A DNA stretch of 18,873 nt, from assembly GCA_964492595.1 (NCBI GenBank), contig CAZBKY010000012.1, forward strand, positions 1 to 18,873. Reading direction: 5' to 3'. Numbering within the stretch: the first letter of the stretch is position 1; every line of letters starts with the position of its first letter. The position numbers and the translations under genes were made by a program. Of the stretch, positions 6,031 through 13,715 are shown piece after piece. The notes beneath the pieces were generated by a model that saw nothing but the letters and a program-made list of their open reading frames with translations, was not told where the DNA came from and did no database searches. This DNA comes from CAYNFP01 sp964492595. GTDB taxonomy: Bacteria > Bacillota_I > Bacilli_A > RF39 > UBA660.

Positions 6031-8178
6031 CTAAAGAAGATTATTTAAATGTGTAATTCTTTTAGATGAATTGGTTGATGATATAGAAAAATTAAAATTT
6101 TCCCTCTGCCCTATTATAACAAGACTTTTCTTTGCCCTGGTACATCCTGTATATATCAGTTTGTTATAAAACATTCTTTTGTGAGAACTGGCAAGAATTA
6201 CCACTACATTATCATATTCACTGCCTTGGCTTTTATGAATACTTATCGCATAAGATAAGCTTATTTTATCAAAACTATCCGATTCATAAACAACTATATT
6301 ACCAGAAAAATCTATTTCTATGCTTTTTTTAGGATACAAATTAATAAGTTTTATATAACCGATATCGCCATTATAAATATTATTATCAATATCATTTACT
6401 AGTTGTATTATTTTATCGCCTTCTCTATATGTCACATCTGAAGATACAATTTCTCTTTTCATGTCATCGTAAGGATTAAAGATATCCTGCATAACTCTAT
6501 TTAAATTATCTATTCCATTTATACCATTATACATCGGAACTAAAACCTGAAATTCATCTAAAGAAATTCCTTTATTTTTTATTTTTTTGCATATAATTGT
6601 TAAATATTTGATTATATTTATATCTTCTGATGATATAAATTTAAAATCACTGTAATCTTTAATTTCATTAAAAATCATTTTATTTTTTATGTTTTCTGCA
6701 AGTGTATTTATATAAGAGTCTGTCCCTGTTCTATAAATAACAGTTAGATACTTTTTATTGATATTTTCTGAATTTAATAAATCATATAATAAATTCCCGG
6801 GATTTATACTTGGAAGCTGATTGGCATCGCCTACAAGTATAAGTTTTACCGTATCCTTTAAAGCTAAAAGAAGTGATGAAAATAAGAATATATCAACCAT
6901 TGAAAACTCATCCACTATAACTATTTTTGCAGAAGATTTATTATTTTCATTTAAGCCAAATGTACCATCTTCTTTATTCCATTTTAAAAATTTATGTATT
7001 GTGAATGCGGGAAGCAATACACTTTCTGACAGCCTTTTAGCACTTCTTCCAGTTGGAGCAAGTAAAGATATTCCATTTTTATCTTCATAAAAATTGGCAA
7101 TTGCTTTAACAATAGTGGTTTTACCTGTACCAGGCCCTCCACTTATAATAAATAAATTATTGTTTATACTGCCTTCTATCGCTTTTTTTTGATCTTCGTT
7201 TAATACAATCTTGTTTTGTTTTTCAAAGGTTTTTATATATTTGTCTATAGATTTAACGCTATTATTTTCTTTTATGCTATTATACATTTTAATGCGATTT
7301 GATATCAACTTTTCGCTTTCATAAAAGTAATTAAGCATCAGATACTCACCAAATTTATATATTTTATATTGATTGATTAAATTTTTTAAATGTAACTTTA
7401 GGTCACTGACACTGAATTCATTTTTAAAATATTTTATAAATTCTAAATAAAGAGCCTCTTCACTTGCCATCGTATTGCCTGTTTTATAACATATATTTTT
7501 TATACAGTATAGTATAATATTTTCAATTCTTAAATCTGTTTTGTAATCATTATATTTTAAATATATACTATCTATCTTTTCAAAATCTATTATATTAGTT
7601 AATATATATAAATTACTTTTCATAATATCAGAAATATTAAGCTTGTAATTTTTTACAATATTTATACTCTCTTTTACACTAAAGCCAAACTTTGTTAAAT
7701 CAATAATCAAACTTTCCTCTTCGCTCAAAGTATTTATTTTTCTACTCATTGCTTCAGCTCTTTCCCTCGTAATACCGCTAATAGAAGCAATTTCTATAGG
7801 ATTTGATTTGATTACTTCCAAAGTTTTATCACCAAATTTATCTACTATTTTTTTAGCAAGTTTTAATCCTATGCCTTCAAAATATCCTCCAGCCAAGTAT
7901 GATATTATCTCTTCATTATTAGTGGGATTCATTAATTCATACCTGCTCACACTAAACTGAAGCCCATATTTAGGGTGATTAATTAAATTTCCTTCAAATT
8001 TATAGTTCAATTCTGTGCTTAAAGTGTTAAAATTACCAATAAAATATATTGTATGATTAACGTATATTTTTAAATCTTCACTATTTGTTTCTCGAACCTT
8101 AAAAATTCCCACCTTGTAGGAATTAACATCATTCTCATAAATTATTTTTCTGATATTTCCAATAATATAAGTACTCAT
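6031..8178 (-). CDS. recD2: RecD-like DNA helicase RecD2 (ATP-dependent, 5'-3')
   Basis: 715 aa, close to the family length of 700-800. The N-terminal OB-like region and HhH segment (YLAGGYFEGIGLKLAKKIVDKFG, residues 94-116 in part) are those of RecD2, which acts without RecBC. Superfamily 1B motifs follow in order: Walker A GGPGTGKTT 347-355, Ia APTGRSAKRLS 374-384, Walker B VDEFSMVD 422-429, III GDANQLPS 450-457, the SIHKSQGSEYD segment 646-656 and VI YTGCTRAKK 675-683. It unwinds DNA and functions in mismatch repair, recombination and replication-fork maintenance. Odd: the 39 nt before the ATG hold no recognisable SD, and a stop codon in frame close upstream rules out extension, so initiation may be weak or coupled to the upstream gene. 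Upstream is a HExxH protein of unknown role. Confidence 0.95.
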   Translation of the reverse strand: MSTYIIGNIRKIIYENDVNSYKVGIFKVRETNSEDLKIYVNHTIYFIGNFNTLSTELNYKFEGNLINHPKYGLQFSVSRYELMNPTNNEEIISYLAGGYFEGIGLKLAKKIVDKFGDKTLEVIKSNPIEIASISGITRERAEAMSRKINTLSEEESLIIDLTKFGFSVKESINIVKNYKLNISDIMKSNLYILTNIIDFEKIDSIYLKYNDYKTDLRIENIILYCIKNICYKTGNTMASEEALYLEFIKYFKNEFSVSDLKLHLKNLINQYKIYKFGEYLMLNYFYESEKLISNRIKMYNSIKENNSVKSIDKYIKTFEKQNKIVLNEDQKKAIEGSINNNLFIISGGPGTGKTTIVKAIANFYEDKNGISLLAPTGRSAKRLSESVLLPAFTIHKFLKWNKEDGTFGLNENNKSSAKIVIVDEFSMVDIFLFSSLLLALKDTVKLILVGDANQLPSINPGNLLYDLLNSENINKKYLTVIYRTGTDSYINTLAENIKNKMIFNEIKDYSDFKFISSEDINIIKYLTIICKKIKNKGISLDEFQVLVPMYNGINGIDNLNRVMQDIFNPYDDMKREIVSSDVTYREGDKIIQLVNDIDNNIYNGDIGYIKLINLYPKKSIEIDFSGNIVVYESDSFDKISLSYAISIHKSQGSEYDNVVVILASSHKRMFYNKLIYTGCTRAKKSLVIIGQRENFNFSISSTNSSKRITHLNNLL

Positions 8179-8217
8179 AAAAACATTTTATCAGATTTTT
8201 TAATTCATTGATATAAA

Positions 8218-9276
8218 TTATCTGGATGTTTTAGATTTCTCATCTATATTGCCTATTAATCCTTCATAATATTTTTTGTTATGTATTTTAAACATCTTAT
8301 AGTACATAAGTATATTATTAAAATATGTTATTGTATCTACAAGAGTACAATCACTTTCCAACCAGCTTTTAACATCCCACATTCCATTTTGCAGTATCTT
8401 AATATTATTATTTCTTCTTTTTAAAGCTTTATTATACGAATAATTAATTGCTTCATTTAAAAATTCTCTACCTTTTTCACTAAGTGTATTATAATCAATA
8501 CTTTCAATAAATTCCCTGCTAGAGATAAACATATATCTAAATTCAAGGTTTATATTATGAAAATCCTCGTTATTTAAGAGTTCATCTAATTTTCTAAAGT
8601 TCCAATTTTTATCATAAAATACCCGAATCCAAGGCTCTTTAAATTCATATCCCTTATACTGCATTATTTTATTAAATATACTAAAAAGATGTTGGAAATC
8701 AAAATTTTTCATATTAATTTCATGCCTTTTTTGTAAGCTATCTATATAAAATCTGTTTTTTTCATAAAGCCCAGGATTCTTTTTCATAAAATCTCTAACT
8801 TTATTAATAGCATATATATCTGCGTCACTTTCTATTAAATATTCATCGTGATTTTCTTTATAATCTTCATAGTCAGAATTTAAAACATAATCTTCCATGG
8901 TAAATATAAAATATTCTACATCTGAAAAATCTGCCTTATTCATTTTTTCCATTTGCAAACAATGTCTAAATTCATGATAGGTTGTTCTAATTAAATCAAC
9001 TAAATAAAATTTACTTCTTAATCTCCTAGCAATTTCTTGTTTATCCACAAAAACAGTTATTTCTTTGTTTCTCCAATCAGCAAAACCTCTTACATTTGAA
9101 TATATAACCATTTTTTGAAGAAATGAGAAACGATTAAATTTTTCACTTAAAAGAAAATCCATCAAAGTCACTTGATTATTTGAAACATCCACTTTTGTAT
9201 TACTTATTTCCTCTTCTATTATTTCATCCATTATTTTTTTGATTTCTCTTATACTTAAGTTATTAGTGATAGCCAT
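8218..9276 (-). CDS. Putative zinc-dependent peptidase-like protein (HExxH), unknown family
   Basis: 352 aa, no signal peptide or TM segment. I do not recognise the family. The notable sites are TTYHEFRHCLQ (about residues 98-108), which contains HEFRH, a fit to the HExxH zinc site, and EYLIESDADIYA 44-48 residues later, which fits the ExxxD/ExxADxxA helix that gives the third ligand in gluzincins. Together they suggest a cytoplasmic zincin. The C-terminal half is Asn/Lys/Tyr-rich and helical, without known motifs. Start: TTG 9291, ATG 9282 and ATG 9276 are all in frame; GAGGT lies 8-9 nt before the last, which I chose. It lies 53 nt after mtaB and 39 nt before recD2, same strand. An inactive or structural zincin relative is the main alternative. 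Confidence 0.6.
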   Translation of the reverse strand: MAITNNLSIREIKKIMDEIIEEEISNTKVDVSNNQVTLMDFLLSEKFNRFSFLQKMVIYSNVRGFADWRNKEITVFVDKQEIARRLRSKFYLVDLIRTTYHEFRHCLQMEKMNKADFSDVEYFIFTMEDYVLNSDYEDYKENHDEYLIESDADIYAINKVRDFMKKNPGLYEKNRFYIDSLQKRHEINMKNFDFQHLFSIFNKIMQYKGYEFKEPWIRVFYDKNWNFRKLDELLNNEDFHNINLEFRYMFISSREFIESIDYNTLSEKGREFLNEAINYSYNKALKRRNNNIKILQNGMWDVKSWLESDCTLVDTITYFNNILMYYKMFKIHNKKYYEGLIGNIDEKSKTSR

Positions 9277-9323
9277 AATCATATACCTCAATATTTTATA
9301 ATACTATTATACCATTATACCTA

Positions 9324-9356
9324 AAATTCTATATTTTTATTTTGTATATAGAATTT
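9324..9356 (-). repeat. Perfect 11-bp inverted repeat over the mtaB stop codon
   Basis: 9324-9334 and 9346-9356 are perfect complements (AAATTCTATAT/ATATAGAATTT) with an 11-nt A/T loop. One arm contains the mtaB stop codon. The minus-strand sequence after it is TAGG, not a T-run, so it is at most a weak or processing signal. Confidence 0.55.
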
Positions 9357-10570
9357 ATTTCATAGTTTCCCTTGGTTTTTACTTCAATATAATTTGAGCT
9401 ATAACCATAATAATACCCATCTTTATAACTTTCAATTAACACTTCAAGATCTTTATTTATAAATCTGCTCTCATATTCTCTTTTCAATATATCTGATAAT
9501 TCCAATAATTTTTTTACTCTCTCTTTTTTAACTTTGCCCTCAACTTTATCAGTCATTTTAGAGGCCACTGTACCTATTCTATCTGAATAAGGAAAAACGT
9601 GTATTTTAGAAAAACCTTGTTTTTGACAAAAATTATATGTTTCATTAAAATCTTCTTCTGTTTCTCCGGGAAATCCCACAATTACATCTGTAGTTATAGA
9701 TATATCAGGGTTAACTCTTCTTATTTGGTTTATTTTATCTTCATAATACTTAGTATCATATCTTCTATTCATTAGCTTTAAAATTTTATCGCACCCACTT
9801 TGAAGAGGCAGATGCAAATGATTAGCTATTTTAGGATTATTTAATAAACTTATAATATCCTTATCTATTTCAACTATTTCTATTGAAGATATTCTAATTC
9901 TTTTTAAATCTTTAATTTTGATTAAATCAAAAAGTAAATTATATAATCTGTAATTATGTGAGTCTTTATACTGCCCTGTGTGGATTCCTGTTAATACTAT
10001 TTCTTTATAACCATTTTCAACTAAAGAATGCACTTCACTTAATACATCTATTTTTGATTTAGATCTAACTCTCCCCCTAACATAGGGAATAATGCAATAA
10101 CTGCAGAAATTATTGCAGCCATCCTCTATTTTTATAAAAGCCCTGGTATGATTACTTAGATGTTTTATCTCCATACTTTCAAAACACTGCTTACTCACAT
10201 CATAAAACTTAGTTATTCGTTTTCTATTTTGAATAAATTCATTTAAATAATAAATAATTTTACTTTTATCTTTATTTCCAAGTATTATATCAGCATCTAT
10301 ATCAATAGATTTATTTGAGTTATATAAATTTTGTGTGTAGCAACCCACCACTATTACAATACTGTTTTTATTATTCTTTCTTATAGCATTTATGGTTTTT
10401 CTACTTTTTTTATCACTTTCATTAGTGACACTGCAAGTATTTATTACATAAACTGCTGCATTATCATTAACCAGTTTGTATCCTTCTGACAAAAAAAGAC
10501 TTATGATATATTCACTTTCATAAGCATTTACCTTACATCCTAAATTTTTAATAAAAAATGTCTTATCCAT
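9329..10570 (-). CDS. mtaB: tRNA (N6-threonylcarbamoyladenosine-37 C2)-methylthiotransferase
   Basis: 413 aa. This radical-SAM enzyme converts t6A37 to ms2t6A37 in tRNAs that read ANN codons, which stabilises codon-anticodon pairing. The N-terminal methylthiotransferase domain has Cys12 (NLGCKVN), Cys46 (NTCSVTN) and Cys77 (VGCYTQ), the ligands of the auxiliary [4Fe-4S] cluster. The radical-SAM domain carries GCNNFCSYC with Cys152, 156 and 159, followed by IPYVRGRVRS. Residues about 350-413 form a TRAM-like RNA-binding end. The LGCKVN start favours MtaB over MiaB and RimO. Its ATG overlaps the 3' end of the acidic membrane protein gene by 8 nt and has no clear SD, so it is probably translated by coupling. 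rsmE two genes upstream points to a translation-related operon. Confidence 0.95.
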   Translation of the reverse strand: MDKTFFIKNLGCKVNAYESEYIISLFLSEGYKLVNDNAAVYVINTCSVTNESDKKSRKTINAIRKNNKNSIVIVVGCYTQNLYNSNKSIDIDADIILGNKDKSKIIYYLNEFIQNRKRITKFYDVSKQCFESMEIKHLSNHTRAFIKIEDGCNNFCSYCIIPYVRGRVRSKSKIDVLSEVHSLVENGYKEIVLTGIHTGQYKDSHNYRLYNLLFDLIKIKDLKRIRISSIEIVEIDKDIISLLNNPKIANHLHLPLQSGCDKILKLMNRRYDTKYYEDKINQIRRVNPDISITTDVIVGFPGETEEDFNETYNFCQKQGFSKIHVFPYSDRIGTVASKMTDKVEGKVKKERVKKLLELSDILKREYESRFINKDLEVLIESYKDGYYYGYSSNYIEVKTKGNYEINSIYKIKI

Positions 10571-11192
10571 TTGATATCAAATTAGCTCTAAATTCTTTTA
10601 ATATTTCTAAATATTCCTCTTCAGCTTTATAAGACACACTTTTTAATACCTGGTCTTTTATTTCGACTTGTTTAATAATTGGAGCATTTTCTTCTTCTTT
10701 AGGTTTTTCTATATAGTTAAGTTCTAATGAACTTGCATTGCGAAGAAGTTCATCATAACTTATAATGGCTTTCTTTTCTTGATTTTCTTCGTATTCTTCA
10801 ATCAATTTGGCATTATTTTCCTTGCCGTAAACTTCATCTCTTTCTTTTTCTATTTTTTCTAAATCTTTAGTGCTTATAATGGCGCACTCTTCTTCATCCT
10901 CTTCATATAGCTCAATAGGGTTTTTTAAAATACTCTCAGCTGCATTTAAATTTAAAACTATATCAGCTTGAGTATTGTTTAAAGATTCCAGATTTAAAAC
11001 CGGACCACCAGCATTGATTTCTTCCTTAATATCTAGACTTGATTTTAAAGTAGCCTCCTCAGTTTTATAACTATATTGTAATTTTATTAAATATGTTATT
11101 AAAACTAATAATATCACGACCAAAATCACTATTAATACTATAAAATACTGACTTGTAAAGAATACTTCTAAAAATTTATTGAATTCTAGCAT
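10563..11192 (-). CDS. One-TM acidic protein with an internal repeat, unknown function
   Basis: 209 aa. One strong TM helix (about residues 15-37, FIVLIVILVVILLVLITYLI) is followed by a long, very acidic cytoplasmic-type tail. The tail holds an internal repeat: LYEEDEEECAIISTKDL (about 95-111) and EYEENQEKKAIISYDEL (about 133-149), 38 residues apart, consensus YEExxExxAIISxxxL. I recognise no family. It resembles neither a known RsmE nor MtaB partner but is sandwiched between them. Start: the frame opens at GTG 11201, but the SD AAGGATGTGA covers that codon; the ATG at 11192 sits directly after the rsmE stop (TAATATG), so I use it. The 3' end overlaps mtaB by 8 nt. The tight packing implies co-expression. 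Confidence 0.75.
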   Translation of the reverse strand: MLEFNKFLEVFFTSQYFIVLIVILVVILLVLITYLIKLQYSYKTEEATLKSSLDIKEEINAGGPVLNLESLNNTQADIVLNLNAAESILKNPIELYEEDEEECAIISTKDLEKIEKERDEVYGKENNAKLIEEYEENQEKKAIISYDELLRNASSLELNYIEKPKEEENAPIIKQVEIKDQVLKSVSYKAEEEYLEILKEFRANLISNG

Positions 11193-11193
11193 A

Positions 11194-11904
11194 TTACTCA
11201 CATCCTTCTAGATATTTGATTACTGAAATCACAAATAAAGGTACAGTTTCAGATCTTAAAATGTTTTTTCCAAGACTCACTTTCTGAAATCCATTCTTTT
11301 TTATAAGCATTTCTTCATCTTCGGTAAATCCACCTTCTGGCCCGAATACTACAGTTATTTTATCACATATGTTTTGGCTGTTTAATACTGTGTTTATACT
11401 TTTTACGCGATTAGTGTCAAGTGAACAAAGCATATTCATTCCCTTTACACTTTTGATTTCCGAAACAGTTGCGAAATTATCAAGTTCAGGTATATCATTT
11501 CTGTATGACTGTTCTGAAGCTTCAATTATTATTTTACGCCATCTTTCTATTTTTTTAAGTTTTTTTGATAAATCTAATTTGTATTTGCAATGTTCAAATT
11601 CCACAGGCACAAATTTGGTTGCTCCAAGTTCTGTAGCTTTTTGAAATATAAAACTCATTTTGTCATCATTTAATAATGGGACATAAATAATTATCTCTTT
11701 GTTTCTGGTTTTGACTTTTAATTCCTCTTTTATAACTGCAGATTTAAAATCAGAATTAAGAGATGCGATATATCTTTTGTTATTGTATACTACAAACACC
11801 TCTTCTCCTTCTTTCATTCTCATTACATTCTTTATATGATTAAAATCTTTTGGGTTAAGAAATATATTATTTTTATCTTTTTCCATACCGAAATACTGCT
11901 GCAT
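11194..11904 (-). CDS. rsmE: 16S rRNA (uracil-1498-N3)-methyltransferase
   Basis: 236 aa, normal for the family. RsmE methylates N3 of U1498 (E. coli numbering) in the decoding region of 16S rRNA, using S-adenosylmethionine. The N-terminal PUA-like part (LNPKDFNHIKNVMRMKEGEEV, residues 16-36 in part) is followed by the SPOUT domain with LGATKFVPVEFEHC (93-106), EASEQSYRNDIP (128-139), the knot segments VFGPEGGFTEDE (186-197) and LGKNILRSETV (211-221). These are diagnostic. The ATG at 11904 has SD GGAGGT 6 nt upstream and a promoter in the preceding gap. prmA, a common neighbour, is absent; the next gene upstream ends in its own terminator. Confidence 0.96.
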   Translation of the reverse strand: MQQYFGMEKDKNNIFLNPKDFNHIKNVMRMKEGEEVFVVYNNKRYIASLNSDFKSAVIKEELKVKTRNKEIIIYVPLLNDDKMSFIFQKATELGATKFVPVEFEHCKYKLDLSKKLKKIERWRKIIIEASEQSYRNDIPELDNFATVSEIKSVKGMNMLCSLDTNRVKSINTVLNSQNICDKITVVFGPEGGFTEDEEMLIKKNGFQKVSLGKNILRSETVPLFVISVIKYLEGCE

Positions 11905-11932
11905 CTAGACCTCCAAAATAAAAATTAATTTT

Positions 11933-11961
11933 ATTATAACTTATAAAATAAAAAGATACAA
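11933..11961 (-). promoter_or_regulatory. Promoter of the rsmE-mtaB-recD2 block
   Basis: Minus strand TTGTAT, 17-nt spacer, perfect TATAAT (11933-11938), 28 nt upstream of the rsmE ATG. The -35 lies inside the hairpin of the preceding terminator. Confidence 0.55.
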
Positions 11962-11974
11962 TAAAATGTATCTT
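11943..11974 (-). terminator. Terminator of the thioredoxin-like membrane protein gene
   Basis: A perfect 8-bp stem AAGATACA/TGTATCTT (11953-11960 with 11967-11974) with a 6-nt loop is followed on the minus strand by TTTATTTTAT. Confidence 0.75.
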
Positions 11975-11982
11975 AAAAATCT

Positions 11983-12519
11983 CTAATTACTTAATTCTTT
12001 TTTTATTGCTTTGACATCTTCTAAATATTTCATTATTTTTCCGTTTTTAACTTTTATTAATGTAGGAATTTTTATTGCAAATTCTTTTATATTATTGGCA
12101 TTGATGTTTCCTTCTTCAGTTAAATATTTAGCATTTATTTCTAGAGTCATATCAACTTTATATAAAGCTTCGCTTCCCCCATAAGCATTAACTATATATT
12201 GGAAATACTTATTTGTTTTATCTGAGTCTCCAAAATAATCAAAAGCGACATAATAAACTTTGTCAGGTCTATTTAAAGATGTTCCAACTAGTGCCTCATC
12301 ATAAGATATTTGAGCTTCCTCTATAACAGGCTTTTCATAACTTTTATCAAAAAAACCGATCTTACCTAATAATAACATACATAGGTATGCTAACACAAAG
12401 AAAGCAACCACTAAAATAACTGTTTTTATTATTGTTGCTGATTCAAGAGGTAAACCCGGGGTTTTTAATTTTTTATTAATTTGTTTTGTATTCTTTATTG
12501 TTCTCATTTTTTTTGACAT
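11983..12519 (-). CDS. Membrane-anchored thioredoxin-fold-like protein without CxxC
   Basis: 178 aa. A Lys-rich cytoplasmic N-terminus (residues 1-28) precedes one TM helix (about 29-51), so the C-terminal domain should face outward. That domain runs KVYYVAFDYFGDSDKTNKYFQYIVNAY (about 87-113 in part) into IPTLIKVKNGKIMKYL near 151-166, which reads like the cis-Pro loop and last strands of a thioredoxin fold. Where a thioredoxin has WCxxC, this has FDYFGDSD and no cysteine, so a redox role is unlikely; the fold call is my inference. Start: GTG at 12528 overlaps the SD region; GGAG lies 8 nt before the ATG at 12519, which I use. Single-gene unit ended by a hairpin terminator. Function unknown. 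Confidence 0.65.
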   Translation of the reverse strand: MSKKMRTIKNTKQINKKLKTPGLPLESATIIKTVILVVAFFVLAYLCMLLLGKIGFFDKSYEKPVIEEAQISYDEALVGTSLNRPDKVYYVAFDYFGDSDKTNKYFQYIVNAYGGSEALYKVDMTLEINAKYLTEEGNINANNIKEFAIKIPTLIKVKNGKIMKYLEDVKAIKKELSN

Positions 12520-12586
12520 AACAATCACTCCAATAAGTATTATAGCATTAAAACAAAATTATAGGAAATATTATTTTTACAAATTC

Positions 12587-12609
12587 AAAAAGATTACATT
12601 TCTGCAATC
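12587..12609 (-). terminator. Terminator of the SDR gene
   Basis: Minus strand GATTGCA, GAAA tetraloop, TGTAATC (7-bp stem with one G-T pair) followed by five T. It lies 34 nt after the stop codon. Confidence 0.75.
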
Positions 12610-12643
12610 AATTTTAAAAAACACTTAAAATTATATTAATGAT

Positions 12644-13429
12644 TTACATCTTCATTTGTTTTTTAATAAATATAATTGCTTTTTTAGAATTAAATTTATA
12701 TAGTAAATTCATAAATTTAGAATCGTTGCCAATGTATAACTGTAATTTATTTTTTTCAATTCCTTTTATTATAAGTGAAGCTGCCTTTGAAGCTGATAAT
12801 GGTTTTAATTTACTTTCGGTTTCAGCCGAAGAAGATGAAACATTTGAATTTTTAATTATGTTAGTTGCGATTGCTCCGGGAAATACAACCATCACATGAA
12901 CATTTGTATTCAAAAACTCTGCATAAAGTCCTTCAGTAAACAATTTTAAAGCAGCTTTTGAGGCACAATATACTGTTTGTCCCGGAAATGGGAAGAATCC
13001 TCCCATGCTTGAGATATTAACTATATACGCTTCATTGCTTTTCATAATCTCGGGCAAGAATATCTTTGTTAATTTTAGTGGCCCATAAAAATTAATGTTC
13101 ATAACACGTTCGATAATTTCTTTTTCAAGTTCATTAAATTTTACAAATGGCTGTATTATCCCGGCATTATTTATTAATCCATCTACTTCACTATATTTTT
13201 TAAAATATTCTTCTTTAAAATTACTTATTGATTCATCGCTTGATATATCTACTTTATATATATCCAATTTCTCATTATTATTTGATAATTCTTTTGTTAT
13301 TTTAAGTTCTTCTTCGTTAATATCTAAAGCAACAACAAAAGCTCCCTTAGAAAGTAGTTGAAATGTCAACTCCCTACCAATACCACTTCCCGCTCCAGTC
13401 AAAATTATTCTCTTATCTTTTAATTCCAT
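12644..13429 (-). CDS. Short-chain dehydrogenase/reductase (classical SDR)
   Basis: 261 aa, typical length for classical SDRs. The Rossmann cofactor site TGAGSGIG is at residues 11-18, with Asp36 (ALDIN) at the end of strand 2, which favours NAD(H) over NADP(H). NNAG is at 87-90, the catalytic Ser in NISSMGG near 140-141, and Tyr154/Lys158 in YCASK. It lacks a TM segment and is expected in the cytoplasm. The substrate cannot be inferred; the segment FPGAIATNI (about 187-195) and the basic C-terminus are similar to the broad DltE/YqjQ-like group, weak evidence. ATG at 13429 has AGGGAGTGTGA about 10 nt upstream. The unit ends in a good terminator, and nothing around it points to a pathway. Confidence 0.9.
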   Translation of the reverse strand: MELKDKRIILTGAGSGIGRELTFQLLSKGAFVVALDINEEELKITKELSNNNEKLDIYKVDISSDESISNFKEEYFKKYSEVDGLINNAGIIQPFVKFNELEKEIIERVMNINFYGPLKLTKIFLPEIMKSNEAYIVNISSMGGFFPFPGQTVYCASKAALKLFTEGLYAEFLNTNVHVMVVFPGAIATNIIKNSNVSSSSAETESKLKPLSASKAASLIIKGIEKNKLQLYIGNDSKFMNLLYKFNSKKAIIFIKKQMKM

Positions 13430-13484
13430 ATTATTTCACACTCCCTATTATAATAATAACACAAATATTGATTTTTTTGATAAA

Positions 13485-13715
13485 TTATTTATTACAATTT
13501 ATAAACTTTAAATATTCATATAAAAAGGGACATTTTTCTATTACATACTGATTATTTTTATTTGCCATATATATTAACACATCACTGGCTGAATAATTAT
13601 TATTAACTTTTAGTAAAGATATTTTGTTTTTATCAATGGCTTTATCAGAATATGTGTGCATATTCCAATATTCCATCGCAATATCTTCTACATCACTTTC
13701 AGGTTGTATAAACAT
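13485..13715 (-). pseudogene. 3' part of a frameshifted gene (C-terminal half)
   Basis: 76 codons from an internal ATG, in the +1 frame relative to the upstream piece and overlapping it by 17 nt. It has no SD of its own, and the residues before the ATG read through in the same frame only if one A is removed from the A5 run at 13715-13719. The segment AMEYWNMHTYSDKAI (about residues 13-27) reads like the C-terminal half of a longer protein, not a free-standing one. The natural reading is that both pieces were one gene of about 245 codons. No terminator is visible between its stop codon and the SDR gene. Confidence 0.6.

Noticed and set aside
6821..7090. 89-codon open frame on the plus strand inside recD2
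   Set aside because: Lies opposite the recD2 helicase motifs and shows no independent translation signals.
12535..12575. Two TATAAT boxes upstream of the thioredoxin-like gene
   Set aside because: Neither has an acceptable -35 at 16-18 nt, so I did not list a promoter although one of them is probably used.
13095..13361. 88-codon open frame on the plus strand inside the SDR gene
   Set aside because: Antisense shadow of the Rossmann region; the minus-strand product carries all SDR motifs.
13440..13484. TATAAT upstream of the SDR gene as a promoter
   Set aside because: The -10 is good but no -35 or TGn extension is visible at a suitable distance, and A/T-rich gaps give many such matches.
13485..13715. 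Programmed +1 frameshifting to express the full-length protein
   Set aside because: The site lacks a known +1 slip context such as a rare codon or stop at the shift point with an upstream SD-like stimulator; a homopolymer length change is simpler.
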